A stretch of 64,000 nt of DNA from Brachybacterium sp. YJGR34 (GCF_003347015.1 NZ_PNFB01000013.1:39112-103111), one strand, 5' to 3'; shown: positions 41,602 to 50,816, counted from the first letter of the stretch. The notes: generated from the sequence alone by a model not told the origin. Program-made: numbers and translations.

Positions 41602-42546
41602 ATGACGGAGATCGACTCGCCCCTGCTCGCCCCCGGTGCCCGGCTCGAGAAGGTCGCCACCGGCGCCACCTGGGCCGAGGGCCCGGTCTGGATCCCGCGC
41701 CGCCGCGCCCTGCGCTTCAGCGACATCCCCGCCGACCGGATCCTCGAGTACTCCGAGGAGACCGGGCAGCTGAGCGTCTTCAGCACCGGGGTCGAGTTCA
41801 CCAACGGCCGGACGCTGGACCTCGAGGGGAACGTCGTGGAGTGCTCGCACGGCCGCCGCGCGGTCCAGCGCGACACCGCCGTCGGCCCGGGCGACGTCCA
41901 CTCCCCGACCACCCTCGTGGACCGCTTCGGCGAGCATCGCCTGAACTCCCCCAACGACGTCGTCGTCGCCGCGGACGGCGCGATCTGGTTCACGGACCCC
42001 TCCTACGGGATCAAGCGCCCCGTGGAGGGGCATCCCGGGCGGGAGGAGTACGGGGACCGCTACGTCTTCCGGTACGACGAGGTCGCCGGGACGCTGACCC
42101 CGGTGGTGATCGACGTCGAGGCGCCCAACGGGCTCGCCTTCTCCCCCGACCAGTCGCTGCTGTACGTCGCGGACTCCTCCCTCGCCCCGGCCGATCCCGC
42201 CGATCCGTTCCCCCACCGGCCCCACGGCCACGGGATCCACGTCTACGACGTGGTCGAGGGGCGGCACGCGAAGAACGGCCGGCTCCTGGTCGAGGTCTCC
42301 CCCGGCCTGCCCGACGGGATCCGTGTGGACGCGCGCGGCAACATCTGGAGCTCGAGCCTGTCCGGGGTGCAGGTCTTCTCCCCCACCGGCGAGCGCCTGC
42401 TGGACCTGCCGGTGCCGGAGAGGACCGCGAACCTGTGCTTCGGCGGCGAGGACGGCCGCACCCTGTACATCGTGGCGAGCTCGAGCCTCTACCGGATCCG
42501 CACCACGGCGCAGGACGCGAGCACGGTGGCCCGCTCCCGCTCCTGA
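41602..42546 (+). CDS. SMP-30/gluconolactonase family protein
   Basis: A 314-residue six-bladed propeller of the SMP-30/gluconolactonase/LRE-like family (PF08450), hydrolysing sugar lactones with a bound divalent metal. Metal-site segments are TWAEGPVWIP (Glu near residue 22), LNSPNDVVVAADGAIWFTDPSYG near 118 and APNGLAFSPD near 175. CGGAG precedes the ATG at 41602; an upstream ATG at 41587 is less likely. No sugar dehydrogenase is adjacent, so the lactone is unknown; the sugar-oxidising cassette at 5-12 kb would be one possible user (speculative). Confidence 0.88.
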   Translation: MTEIDSPLLAPGARLEKVATGATWAEGPVWIPRRRALRFSDIPADRILEYSEETGQLSVFSTGVEFTNGRTLDLEGNVVECSHGRRAVQRDTAVGPGDVHSPTTLVDRFGEHRLNSPNDVVVAADGAIWFTDPSYGIKRPVEGHPGREEYGDRYVFRYDEVAGTLTPVVIDVEAPNGLAFSPDQSLLYVADSSLAPADPADPFPHRPHGHGIHVYDVVEGRHAKNGRLLVEVSPGLPDGIRVDARGNIWSSSLSGVQVFSPTGERLLDLPVPERTANLCFGGEDGRTLYIVASSSLYRIRTTAQDASTVARSRS

Positions 42547-42571
42547 ACCGACGCAGGCGCCGGGGCGCCCG

Positions 42572-43540
42572 TCAGGCCGACCCGTCGTTCCACCAGCGCA
42601 GCACCCGCAGCGCCTGGTGGGTCAGCCACGGCGAGGGCTCCCCGACGGGGACGTCGACCTCGAACCACACCGCGCCCTCGAGGTGGTGCTGCTGGAGCCA
42701 GGTGCCATCGCTCTGCTGGGCGTCGAGCACGGTCTGCACGGCCTCCTGCATCCGCGGATCCCGCCTCCCCCGCGCGCGGAAATGATCGAGGGCGCGCAGG
42801 GCGGAGTAGATGTGCCGGGGCGGGTAGAGGAAGTGGTCCACCCACGGGCCCACGATCTCCCCGGTGCTCGCCCGGCGCATCAGGCGTCGCTGCAGCAGGT
42901 ACTCCTCGCCGGCCTCCATCGCGGCCCGCGACGCGTCGGTGCCGCCGGTGGCGCGCTCGTGGTCGTGCAGAGCACGCAGGGCGTTGAGCGTCGAGTGGAA
43001 GCTGGCGCGGCGCGTGCCGTCCTCCCACTCGCAGTTCCAGCCGCCCTCGTCCATCGTGTGCTCGACGAACCAGTCCACCAGCTGCTCCACGTCCACACCG
43101 AGCCACAGGCCGTTGGACAGGGTCATCGCGTTGATGCAGCAGTCCACCTCCCCGCCCCAGTACGGCAGCGAGGGGTCGTACTCCCAGTGCGCGGTGCGGG
43201 CGAGGGTCGCGGCGGTGTCCCGGGCGTGCAGCGGCTCGGGATCCATGCCCCATTCGCGCAGGGCGGTCAGCGACCAGGTGGTCGCCGTCCAGGGCTGTCC
43301 GGGGAGCTTCTGGTTCTCCGGGTCGTCGAGGAAGCCGGCCGGGAAGAAGGCTCCGCCCGCCCACAGGCAGGTCTCGGGATCCTGCCGTGCCAGCAGCTGC
43401 GCACCGAAGCCCTCGTGCGGGATGCGGTCGCGGGTGGCCCGCCACCGCTCCTCGGGCGCGTCGAGGAGATCGCGCTCGATCTGCCACCGCAGCGCCGGAT
43501 CGGTGTGCAGGAGCCAGGAGATGACATCGTCGACGGCCAT
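42572..43540 (-). CDS. Alpha-toroid (terpenoid cyclase/prenyltransferase-like) protein
   Basis: A 322-residue soluble protein with the repeated helical pattern of the terpenoid-cyclase/prenyltransferase alpha-alpha toroid. QW-like repeats are visible, for example GGWNCEWEDG, QQSDGTWLQQ and WTATTWSLTAL. There is no DxDD cyclase motif and it is half the length of squalene-hopene cyclase, so it is not a true cyclase. Its His- and Cys-containing CCINAMTL segment may bind a metal. The start at 43540 has GGGAGG upstream. Proteins of this kind are widespread in actinobacteria without known function. Confidence 0.72.
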   Translation of the reverse strand: MAVDDVISWLLHTDPALRWQIERDLLDAPEERWRATRDRIPHEGFGAQLLARQDPETCLWAGGAFFPAGFLDDPENQKLPGQPWTATTWSLTALREWGMDPEPLHARDTAATLARTAHWEYDPSLPYWGGEVDCCINAMTLSNGLWLGVDVEQLVDWFVEHTMDEGGWNCEWEDGTRRASFHSTLNALRALHDHERATGGTDASRAAMEAGEEYLLQRRLMRRASTGEIVGPWVDHFLYPPRHIYSALRALDHFRARGRRDPRMQEAVQTVLDAQQSDGTWLQQHHLEGAVWFEVDVPVGEPSPWLTHQALRVLRWWNDGSA

Positions 43541-43589
43541 GGGAGGATCCTCCCCGCGAACACCTGTGCTGGCAAGGCGGGAGGGATCG

Positions 43590-43595
43590 TACGGT
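43590..43595 (+). promoter_or_regulatory. Leaderless -10 box for the BenE gene
   Basis: TACGGT lies 6 nt before the ATG at 43602, identical in sequence and spacing to the box before the gene at 14029. Confidence 0.5.
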
Positions 43596-43601
43596 GCCCT
43601 C

Positions 43602-44777
43602 ATGCTCCGCCCCCTCACCGCCGGGATCGTCTCCGGCCTCGTCGCCTTCACGAGCTCCTTCGTCGTGGTCCTGACCGGACTGGTCGCGGTGGGGGCGAGC
43701 CCCGCGCAGGCCTCGAGCGGGCTGCTCGCGGTGAGCATGGGGATGGGGCTGGCCTCGATCCTGCTGGCGGTGTGGACGCGCCTGCCGCTGACGATCGCCT
43801 GGTCCACGCCGGGCGCCGCGCTGCTGGCCGCCACCGGGACGGTCGAGGGCGGCTGGCCCGCAGCGGTGGGGGCGTTCGCTCTGGTGGGCGTGCTCGTCCT
43901 GCTCACCGGGCTGGTGCCGCCGCTGGGGCGGGTGATGGCCCGCATCCCCACCTCGATCGCGCAGGCGATGCTCGCCGGCGTGCTGCTGCAGCTGTGCCTG
44001 GGACCGGTGCTGGGCCTCGCGGCGAATCCGTTCGCGGTCGCCCCGGTGATCGTGGTGTGGGCGCTCGCGCAGCGCCTCGCCCCGCGCTGGGCCTCGCCGC
44101 TGGCCTTCGTCGCCGCGGCGGTGGTGATCGGCGTCGACCTCGCCCGGTCCGGGACGGACCTGGCGGGGATCGGGCTGCGCCCCGTGGTCGAGCTCACCGC
44201 GCCGGTGCTCACCGTGGGATCCGTGGTGGGGATCGCCCTGCCCCTGTACCTCGTGACCATGGCCTCCCAGAACGTCCCCGGGGTGGCCGTGATGCGAGGC
44301 CTGGGCTACGAGGTGCCGTGGCGGAGGGCGATGGTGGTGACGGGCCTGGGGACCGTGGCGGGTGCTCCCGCGGGAGGGCACGGCATCAACCTCGCGGCGA
44401 TCACCGCGGCGCTGGCCGCCGGTCCGGAGGCCGGGGAGGACCGTGGTCGGCGGTGGATCGCCTCGGTCGCCTCGGGCGTGGTGATGGTCCTCTTCGGGCT
44501 CGGCGCGGGAGCGGCGGCCCAGCTCATCGCCCTCGCGCCGGAGGGGGTGATCCCGGCGGTCGCGGGCCTCGCCCTGATCGGGACCTTCGTGGTCTCGCTG
44601 CGCGGCGCGCTCGCCGAGCAGCGCGAGATGCTGCCGGCCGGGGTGACGCTGCTGATCGCGGCCTCGGGCGTCTCGGTGGCCGGCGTCAGCGCCGCCTTCT
44701 GGGCGCTGCTGGCGGGGCTCGCGCTGCGCGCACTGCTGCGTCCGCGCGGCCGACGGCGCGAGCCTCAGAGCGGATAG
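43602..44777 (+). CDS. benE: BenE family benzoate/H+ symporter
   Basis: A 391-residue secondary transporter (PF03594) with about twelve hydrophobic segments. Family features include IAWSTPGAALL near residue 70, ARIPTSIAQAMLAGVLL near 112, MASQNVPGVAVMRGLGY near 225 and GGHGINLAAITAA near 260. BenE proteins import benzoate or related carboxylates, but no benzoate-degrading genes are in this window, so the substrate may differ. Its 3' end overlaps the convergent DoxX gene by 13 bp. Confidence 0.9.
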   Translation: MLRPLTAGIVSGLVAFTSSFVVVLTGLVAVGASPAQASSGLLAVSMGMGLASILLAVWTRLPLTIAWSTPGAALLAATGTVEGGWPAAVGAFALVGVLVLLTGLVPPLGRVMARIPTSIAQAMLAGVLLQLCLGPVLGLAANPFAVAPVIVVWALAQRLAPRWASPLAFVAAAVVIGVDLARSGTDLAGIGLRPVVELTAPVLTVGSVVGIALPLYLVTMASQNVPGVAVMRGLGYEVPWRRAMVVTGLGTVAGAPAGGHGINLAAITAALAAGPEAGEDRGRRWIASVASGVVMVLFGLGAGAAAQLIALAPEGVIPAVAGLALIGTFVVSLRGALAEQREMLPAGVTLLIAASGVSVAGVSAAFWALLAGLALRALLRPRGRRREPQSG

Positions 44778-45139
44778 GGCCCGAAGCGCGACCAGGCGAC
44801 GGCGACCGAGAGGATCGCCAGCACGACGGCGGGCAGGGTCCGCAGCACGCCGTCGCCGCGGCGGACGTGCACGAGCGTCGCGAAGACCATGGTGATCGCC
44901 AGGCCGGCGGCCGCGAAGGCGACGAGGGAGGTGCCGATCCCGGTAACGGCGGGCAGGATCAGGCCGATCGCGCCGAGGATCTCGAGCACGCCGATCCCGC
45001 GGATGACGGTGTGCGGGAAGTCCTCGACGTAGGGGTTCCACAGGATCTGCTTCTCGCGGGGGAAGACCAGCTTGGCCAGCCCGGAGCCGGCGAACACGGC
45101 GGCCAGCAGGATGGCCAGGATCCACAGCAGGGTGTTCAT
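44765..45139 (-). CDS. DoxX family membrane protein
   Basis: A 124-residue four-helix membrane protein of the DoxX family (PF07681). The opening LLWILAILLAAVFAGSGLAKL and the loop ending VIRGIGVLEILGAIGLILP are typical. DoxX proteins have been linked to redox or sulfur stress in other actinobacteria; here there is no clear partner. It is convergent with benE and its stop lies inside the benE 3' end. Confidence 0.88.
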   Translation of the reverse strand: MNTLLWILAILLAAVFAGSGLAKLVFPREKQILWNPYVEDFPHTVIRGIGVLEILGAIGLILPAVTGIGTSLVAFAAAGLAITMVFATLVHVRRGDGVLRTLPAVVLAILSVAVAWSRFGPYPL

Positions 45140-45185
45140 GGCGGTCGCTCCTTCGTGCGGGGCCCTCCAGTATCCGCCCGCACGC

Positions 45186-45881
45186 TTAGGCTGTCACGAG
45201 GGTGGCCTCCTCGATCCGCTGCGCGACGACCTCGAGCACCGCCGGGTCCGTGCCCAGCGGGGCGGAGACGAGGTCCGCGCCGGAGCGCTCCACGAGCCCC
45301 GCGAAGTGGCCGGGGGCGAGCACATAGCTCGCGGCGACCACGCGCCGGGCACCGGCGGCGCGGGCGGCGGCGACCGCCTCGGAAAGTCGGGGGTGCGACC
45401 CCGCGCCGTAGCCGACGGTGACGGGCACGGGCAGGGCGGGGCGCAGCAGCGCGGCCATCTCCTCGACCTGCTCGGCGGCCTCGGGGTCGCTCGAGCCGGC
45501 GGCGGCGAGGACCACGTGGTCCCCGTCCCGGAAGCCGGCGAAGTCCGGCAGCTCGATCAGGCGCCGCACCAGCGCGTCGACCAGCAGCGGGTGCGGTCCC
45601 AGCGGTCTCGCGGCGTGCACCCGGGCGTGCGGCGCGACGGCGGCGGCGATATCGACCTTGGTGTGGAACCCGGTGGAGAGCAGCAGCGGCACCACGACGG
45701 CGGGTCCCTCCGCGGCCAGGTGCGCGGCGACCTCGGCGACCTCGGGCTGCTCGACGTCGACGAAGGCCTGTTCGACGCGGGTTCCCGGCATCCGCTCGGC
45801 GAGGAGGGCGACGAGTGCGGCGACGGTGGCGCGCCCCTCGGGGAAGCGGGTGCCGTGGGAGCAGGCGATCACAGCGGTCAC
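45186..45881 (-). CDS. Sirohydrochlorin chelatase (CbiX/SirB family)
   Basis: A 231-residue two-module CbiX-type chelatase (PF01903). The active-site His is in ACSHGTR near residue 8; the second module begins VLAAAGSSDPEA, and LSTGFHTKVDI near residue 76 supplies the second conserved His. It inserts iron into sirohydrochlorin to make siroheme, the cofactor of NirB. GTG start in a 4-bp overlap with the hemD stop. As last gene of the nitrite operon its role there is clear; cobalt chelation for B12 is less likely. Confidence 0.85.
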   Translation of the reverse strand: MTAVIACSHGTRFPEGRATVAALVALLAERMPGTRVEQAFVDVEQPEVAEVAAHLAAEGPAVVVPLLLSTGFHTKVDIAAAVAPHARVHAARPLGPHPLLVDALVRRLIELPDFAGFRDGDHVVLAAAGSSDPEAAEQVEEMAALLRPALPVPVTVGYGAGSHPRLSEAVAAARAAGARRVVAASYVLAPGHFAGLVERSGADLVSAPLGTDPAVLEVVAQRIEEATLVTA

Positions 45882-46714
45882 GGGGACTCCTCGTAGTGCT
45901 GGACGACGGTGCGCACGAGGGAGCCCAGGCGGCCCCGCTCGGCGATGAGGACGGGCAGCTCGCGTCCGGTGAGCGGCCCGGCGGTGACGGGGCCGACGGC
46001 CGCGAGCAGCAGGCGGCCGGTGCCGGCCTGCGCGGCGATCCCCTCGAGGGCGCCCGCGCTCTCGGCGTCCTCGAGCCATCCCTCGGCGCCCGGCGCGGAG
46101 GTGAAGACCACCGCGTCGATCTCCCCGTCCGCGGCGCGGAGCACCGAGCGGCGCAGCGCCTCGGGGTCCGGGGAGGGCCCCCAGCGGTAGACGGTCAGGC
46201 TCAGCGCCTCGGCGCCGTGCGCGGCCAGCAGGTCGTCGAGGCCGTCGGCCCCGGAGCCGTGGTGCTGGACGGCGACGCGCACCCCGGCGAGGTCGCGCCC
46301 GGCGAGGTGCTCGCCGATCTCGGCGGCGGTCTCGGAGGCGGCGACCCAGGCGGTGGTGAGTCCGGCCTGCTGGACGGCGCCGCGGGCCTTCGGGCCGCGG
46401 GCGAGGATCTCGGTCTCTCCCAGTGCGGAGCGCAGCTCCTCGGCGAGGCCGGCGGCCTCGGCCGCCTCCATCCAGCCGCGGAAGCCGACGCCGGTGAGGG
46501 CGATGAGCATCCGGGGCGGGCGGGCGATCAGCTCACGGGTGAGCTCGAGCAGTGCGGGGTCGTCCACATGGGGGATCGTGGACATCGCGGGCGCGCGCTC
46601 CACCCGGGCGCCGTGGCGCTCGAGGGCCGCGGCCAGCTCCTGGGCCTTGCGGTCCACGGCGAGGACGAGGGTGCGCCCGTCGAGGGTGCGGGACAGCTGC
46701 GGGGAGGTGCTCAT
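45878..46714 (-). CDS. hemD: Uroporphyrinogen-III synthase
   Basis: A 278-residue HemD-fold protein (PF02602), two lobes joined by two strands, cyclising hydroxymethylbilane to uroporphyrinogen III, the branch point to siroheme. Recognisable segments are MLIALTGVGFRGWMEAA near 70, VAVQHHGSGADGL near 145, VYRWGPSPD near 175 and DAVVFTSAPGAEGWLE near 198. It probably supplies siroheme for the NirB encoded upstream in the same operon. It starts 70 nt after nirD. The uroporphyrinogen methyltransferase gene of the pathway is not in this window. Confidence 0.88.
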   Translation of the reverse strand: MSTSPQLSRTLDGRTLVLAVDRKAQELAAALERHGARVERAPAMSTIPHVDDPALLELTRELIARPPRMLIALTGVGFRGWMEAAEAAGLAEELRSALGETEILARGPKARGAVQQAGLTTAWVAASETAAEIGEHLAGRDLAGVRVAVQHHGSGADGLDDLLAAHGAEALSLTVYRWGPSPDPEALRRSVLRAADGEIDAVVFTSAPGAEGWLEDAESAGALEGIAAQAGTGRLLLAAVGPVTAGPLTGRELPVLIAERGRLGSLVRTVVQHYEESP

Positions 46715-46784
46715 ACCACCGCATTGTCCGTGAACGCGGTCTCCGAGGCCGCGGCGTCCGCGCGCACGGGTCTCGGGCGGACGG

Positions 46785-47165
46785 TCACGCGGTCCTCCGC
46801 CACAGCACCTGCACCTCGCCGTCGACCTCGCGGGCCTGCCAGGTGCGCAGGCGGCCCGGCCCCTTGCCCTTGGGGTCCAGGCACAGGCCGGTGCGCAGGT
46901 CGAACACCTGCTTGTACATCGGCGAGGCGACGGTGGGGGCGTCGCCCCGGGAGCCGACGATCCCGCGGGAGATGACGTAGGCGTCGGAGTACGGGTCGCG
47001 GTTGCAGGTCGCCCGGACGCTCCCGTCGGGCAGCAGGAACAGGGCCAGCTGGGCGTGGTCCACGAGCGCGGCGCGTCCGCGCTCGACCTCGAGATCGTCG
47101 AGGGAGCAGATGCTCCGCCAGCTCAGCTCGTTCGTCGTGGTGGCAGTGATGGTCGGCGTGCTCAT
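46785..47165 (-). CDS. nirD: Nitrite reductase (NADH) small subunit
   Basis: A 126-residue NirD, a Rieske-like beta fold without the iron-sulfur ligands. The family signature DPYSDAYVISRGIVGS is near residue 57 and VASPMYKQVFDLRTGLCL near 80. It pairs with NirB in cytoplasmic nitrite reduction to ammonium. The ATG overlaps the nirB stop by 4 bp, which favours equal synthesis of the two subunits. Confidence 0.94.
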   Translation of the reverse strand: MSTPTITATTTNELSWRSICSLDDLEVERGRAALVDHAQLALFLLPDGSVRATCNRDPYSDAYVISRGIVGSRGDAPTVASPMYKQVFDLRTGLCLDPKGKGPGRLRTWQAREVDGEVQVLWRRTA

Positions 47166-49735
47166 CCTCGGACCTCCAGTCGGTCTCCGGCGATCAGGAC
47201 GGATCCCGATCGCCTCTCGTCGGTGCTCGCCGGCCGGACCTGACCGCGTTCGGCGGTGAAGGCCAGCGAGGGATCGGGAGTGGTGGGGGCGTTGACGAAG
47301 GACCGGAAGCGGGTGAGCTTCTCGGGATCGGCGAGGGTCGCCGCCCAGTCGTCCTCGTAGTCCCGCACGTGCAGGTCCATGGCCTCATCGAGGTCCGCGC
47401 AGATTCCCAGGGAGTCCTCGAGCACCACCTCGCGCAGACCGTCGATGCCGCCCTCGAGCTCCTGCAGCCACGGCGCGGTGCGCTGCAGCTTGTCGGCCGT
47501 GCGGATGTAGTACATGAAGAAGCGGTCGATGGTGCGCACCAGCTCCTCGTCGTCCAGCCCCTCGGCGAGCAGCTCGGCGTGGCGCGGGGTGGCGCCGCCG
47601 TTGCCGCCGACGTACAGGTTCCAGCCGGTGGCGGTGGCGATGATGCCCGCGTCCTTGCCACGGGCCTCGGCGCACTCGCGGGCGCAGCCGGAGACGCCGA
47701 GCTTGAGCTTGTGCGGGGAGCGCAGGCCGCGGTACCGCAGCTCCAGCCGGACGGCCATCGCGGTGGAGTCCAGCACGCCGTAGCGGCACCAGGCCGAGCC
47801 GACGCAGGACTTCACGGTGCGCAGCGACTTGCCGTAGGCCTGCCCGGACTCGAAGCCGGCGTCGACCAGCCGCTGCCAGATGATCGGCAGCTCCTCGAGG
47901 CGGGCGCCGAACATGTCCACCCGCTGGCCGCCGGTGAGCTTGGTGTAGAGGCCGAAGTCCCGGGCGATCTCGCCGATGACGATGAGCCCTTCCGGGGTGA
48001 CCTCGCCGCCGGGCATGCGCGGGACCACCGAGTAGGTGCCGTCCTTCTGCATGTTCGCCATGACGTGGTCGTTGGTGTCCTGCAGCGTGGCGTTCTCGCC
48101 CTCGAGCACGTGGGTGCGGGTGAGGGTGGACAGGATGCTCGCGATGACCGGCTTGCAGGTGTCGCAGCCGCGCCCGGTGCCGAAGCGCTCGATGATGGCG
48201 CTGAAGGTGGCCAGGCCCGAGACCTGGACGGCGTCGAAGAGCTGGCGGCGGGACATCGCGATGTGCTCGCACAGCGCGGTGGAGAGGGTCCTGCCCATGG
48301 CGGTCAGCTCCTTGCCGACCAGGCTCTTGACCGTCATCACGCAGGAACCGCAGGTGGCGCCTGCGCGAGTGCAGGCGGCGACGGCCTCGGCGTCCTCGCA
48401 GCCGTCCTCGTGGACGGCACCGCGGATCTGCCCCGCGGTGACGCCGGCGCAGGAGCAGACCACCGCCTCGTCGGGCAGGTCCCCGGTCGGCGCGGCGATG
48501 CCGTCGGCCGGCAGCAGATAGGCGGCGGGGTCGCCGCCGAGCGCGCTGCCCACCATCGGCCGCAGCGCGCCGTAGGCGGAGGCGTCGCCGACGAGCATCC
48601 CGCCCAGCAGGGTAGTCGCGTCGTCGGAGAGGACGAGCTTCTTGTAGACACCGCCGACGGGGTCCGCGTACACGACGTCGAGGGCGCCCGGTGTGGTGGC
48701 GAAGGCATCGCCGAAGCTGGCGACGTCCACGCCGGAGAGCTTGAGCTTGGTGGAGAGGTCGTAGCCCGCGAAGGCGGCGTCGCCGCCCAGGAGGCGGTCC
48801 GCGGCGACCTCGGCCATCGAGTAGCCGGGGGCGACCAGGCCCACGCAGCGGCCCCCGAAGGCGGCGACCTCGCCGATGGCGCGGATCGCGGGATCGGAGG
48901 TGCGGCAGCTCGCGTCGATCTCGATGCCGCCGCGCTCGCCGCAGTCCAGGCCCGCCGCACGGCCGAGCTCGTCGCGGGGTCGCACGCCGATGGTGAAGAC
49001 GACCAGGTCGGTGGGGGCGCTGCTGCCGTCGGCGAACTCGATGCCGGCCACCTCTCCCCCGGGTCCCGGGGTGAGCGCGGTGGTCAGGGTGCCGGTGCGC
49101 ACGGTGATCCCGCGCGCCTCGATGAGGCGGCGCAGCGCCTCGCCGGCGGCCAGGTCGAGCTGGGCGGACATGAGACGGTCGCTGGACTGCACGACGGTCG
49201 CCTCGACACCGAGCCCCTGCAGGGCGCCGGCGGCCTCGAGGCCCAGCAGCCCGCCGCCGATGACCATGCCGCGCAGAGGGCGGCCCGCGTCGCTCGCGGC
49301 GGCGACGCGCTCGCGCAGCTGCTCGACGTCGTCGAGGGTGCGGTAGACGAAGGCGCCGGGCAGCTCCGCACCCGGGACCGGGGGCCGTGCCGCGGACGAA
49401 CCGGTGGCGAGCACCAGGTGGTCGTAGGCGATGCGGGCGCCGGAGGCGGTGGTGACCTGCTGGTCCTCGCGGTGGATCTCGTGGACCCGGTCGCCGGGCA
49501 GGAGGTCGACGCGGGGATCGGCGAGGACCGTCTGCTCGAGGGTCATCTCCTCGGCGGAGGCGCCGTCGAAGAAGCGGCTGAGGCCGACGCGGTCGTAGGG
49601 CAGGCGGTCCTCGTCCCCGATGACCGTGATGTGCACGGGCTCCTCGGCCCGGGAGAGGAGGCTGTCGACGAAGCGGTGGGCGACCATGCCGGCGCCGACA
49701 ACGACGCAGCGGGTGGGGGTGGTGTGCGTGCTCAT
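47162..49735 (-). CDS. nirB: Nitrite reductase (NADH) large subunit
   Basis: An 857-residue assimilatory-type NirB. Domains: FAD/NAD(P) oxidoreductase (about 1-420, starting CVVVGAGMVAHRFVDSLL), BFD-like [2Fe-2S] domain with VCSCAGVTAGQIRG and CGSCVMTV near 430-475, then the ferredoxin-like and siroheme-4Fe4S domains. The siroheme/cluster cysteines are C644 and C650 (CVGSAWC) and C684 and C688 (CAREC). All ligands are present. The start overlaps the stop of the FNT channel gene by 4 bp. Confidence 0.95.
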   Translation of the reverse strand: MSTHTTPTRCVVVGAGMVAHRFVDSLLSRAEEPVHITVIGDEDRLPYDRVGLSRFFDGASAEEMTLEQTVLADPRVDLLPGDRVHEIHREDQQVTTASGARIAYDHLVLATGSSAARPPVPGAELPGAFVYRTLDDVEQLRERVAAASDAGRPLRGMVIGGGLLGLEAAGALQGLGVEATVVQSSDRLMSAQLDLAAGEALRRLIEARGITVRTGTLTTALTPGPGGEVAGIEFADGSSAPTDLVVFTIGVRPRDELGRAAGLDCGERGGIEIDASCRTSDPAIRAIGEVAAFGGRCVGLVAPGYSMAEVAADRLLGGDAAFAGYDLSTKLKLSGVDVASFGDAFATTPGALDVVYADPVGGVYKKLVLSDDATTLLGGMLVGDASAYGALRPMVGSALGGDPAAYLLPADGIAAPTGDLPDEAVVCSCAGVTAGQIRGAVHEDGCEDAEAVAACTRAGATCGSCVMTVKSLVGKELTAMGRTLSTALCEHIAMSRRQLFDAVQVSGLATFSAIIERFGTGRGCDTCKPVIASILSTLTRTHVLEGENATLQDTNDHVMANMQKDGTYSVVPRMPGGEVTPEGLIVIGEIARDFGLYTKLTGGQRVDMFGARLEELPIIWQRLVDAGFESGQAYGKSLRTVKSCVGSAWCRYGVLDSTAMAVRLELRYRGLRSPHKLKLGVSGCARECAEARGKDAGIIATATGWNLYVGGNGGATPRHAELLAEGLDDEELVRTIDRFFMYYIRTADKLQRTAPWLQELEGGIDGLREVVLEDSLGICADLDEAMDLHVRDYEDDWAATLADPEKLTRFRSFVNAPTTPDPSLAFTAERGQVRPASTDERRSGSVLIAGDRLEVRG

Positions 49736-50628
49736 CGGGCGGCTCCGACGGGCTCGGGAGCGGTGGTGGGCCGCGTGTCCGCAGGGCTGTCCGCGGGGGC
49801 CGACGGCGGGACGGTGCCCGACGGCACCCGGGCGGGGGCCGTGCGGTAGTGGGTGACGTACAGGACCACGCCCACCAGCAGCAGGCCGCCCACGAGGTTG
49901 CCCAGCACCGTCGGGATCTCGTTCCAGATCAGGTAGTCCACGATCGTGAAGTCCGCGCCGAGCAGGAGGCCCGAGGGGAACAGGAACATGTTGACGATGG
50001 AGTGCTCGAAGCCCATGTAGAAGAACAGCATGATCGGCATCCACATGGCGATGACCTTGCTGATGAGGTCATCGGCCATCATCGCTCCGACCACCCCGGT
50101 GGAGACCATGAAGTTGCACAGCACCCCGCGGAGGAACAGGGTGAGCATCCCGCCGGCGCCGTGGTCGGCGTAGCCGACGGTGCGGCCGTGGCCGATCTCG
50201 CTGATCGCCTGCCCCACCTCGTTCGGCGCCGTGCTGAAGCCGAAGGTGAAGCAGATGGCCATGATCAGCGCGATGCTGAAGGCGCCGAGGAAGTTGCCGA
50301 GGAAGACGAGGCCCCAGTTGCGCGCGATCGCGCCGGGGGTGGCGCCGGGGCGGCGATCCAGCAGCGCCAGCGGGGCGAGGGTGAAGACGCCGGTGAGCAG
50401 GTCGTAGCCCAACAGGTACAGCATGATGAAGCCCACCGGGAACAGCAGGGCACCGATCAGCGGCTCACCGGTCTGGGTGGAGACGGTGATCGCGAAGGCC
50501 GCGCCGAGGGTGAGGATCGCACCGCCCATGATCGAGCGCAGCAGGGTGTCACGGGTGGAGAGCAGAAGCTTGCTCGAACCGGCGTCGATCATGCGACCGA
50601 CGAGGTCCCGGGGCTTGACGTAGGACAT
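49732..50628 (-). CDS. Formate/nitrite transporter (FNT family)
   Basis: A 298-residue FNT channel (PF01226), a pentameric anion channel, here almost certainly for nitrite since nirBD follow. Six membrane segments, with GALLFPVGFIMLYLLGYDLLTG near residue 58 and NMFLFPSGLLLGA near 213. The conserved channel His is in GFEHSIVNM. The C-terminal 35 residues are Pro/Ala-rich and cytoplasmic. I start at 50628, with AGGAG 6 nt upstream. First gene of the operon. Confidence 0.92.
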   Translation of the reverse strand: MSYVKPRDLVGRMIDAGSSKLLLSTRDTLLRSIMGGAILTLGAAFAITVSTQTGEPLIGALLFPVGFIMLYLLGYDLLTGVFTLAPLALLDRRPGATPGAIARNWGLVFLGNFLGAFSIALIMAICFTFGFSTAPNEVGQAISEIGHGRTVGYADHGAGGMLTLFLRGVLCNFMVSTGVVGAMMADDLISKVIAMWMPIMLFFYMGFEHSIVNMFLFPSGLLLGADFTIVDYLIWNEIPTVLGNLVGGLLLVGVVLYVTHYRTAPARVPSGTVPPSAPADSPADTRPTTAPEPVGAAR

Positions 50629-50730
50629 CTGTGCTCCTGGGGTGAGGGGGCTCCGACGTGTCCACGGAGGTTCCGTGGATGACGCCGAACCTAGGAGCAC
50701 ACAGCTCGATCCCCTCGCCCCGGAGGGCGG

Positions 50731-50750
50731 CGTGACCTGTTCGTGACCTG
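50731..50750. promoter_or_regulatory. Candidate GlnR-type direct repeat upstream of the nitrite operon
   Basis: CGTGACCTG-tt-CGTGACCTG, a perfect 9-bp direct repeat with an 11-bp period, lies about 105 bp before the FNT start. GlnR, an OmpR-type regulator that activates nirBD in several actinobacteria, binds GTnAC-type half sites spaced 11 bp apart. The match to the known consensus is partial, so another OmpR-type regulator is possible. Confidence 0.45.
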
Positions 50751-50816
50751 ACGTCCCAGCCGTGGACGCGGGCGGGTGCCGGGGCGGGCAGACGGACCGA
50801 CGCCTGCGCGGGGAGC

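Noticed and set aside
42572..43540. True squalene-hopene or terpene cyclase
   Set aside because: The protein has QW-like repeats and a toroid look but lacks the DxDD motif and is about half the length of such cyclases.
42323..45421. A 1032-codon open frame on the + strand crossing several genes
   Set aside because: It runs in the wrong frame through the SMP-30 gene end, antisense to the toroid gene and across benE; its composition (Arg/Gly/Ala-rich, no motifs) is that of a high-GC shadow frame.
47369..49849. An 826-codon open frame antisense to nirB
   Set aside because: nirB is certain from its cofactor motifs, and the antisense frame is a GC-bias artefact.
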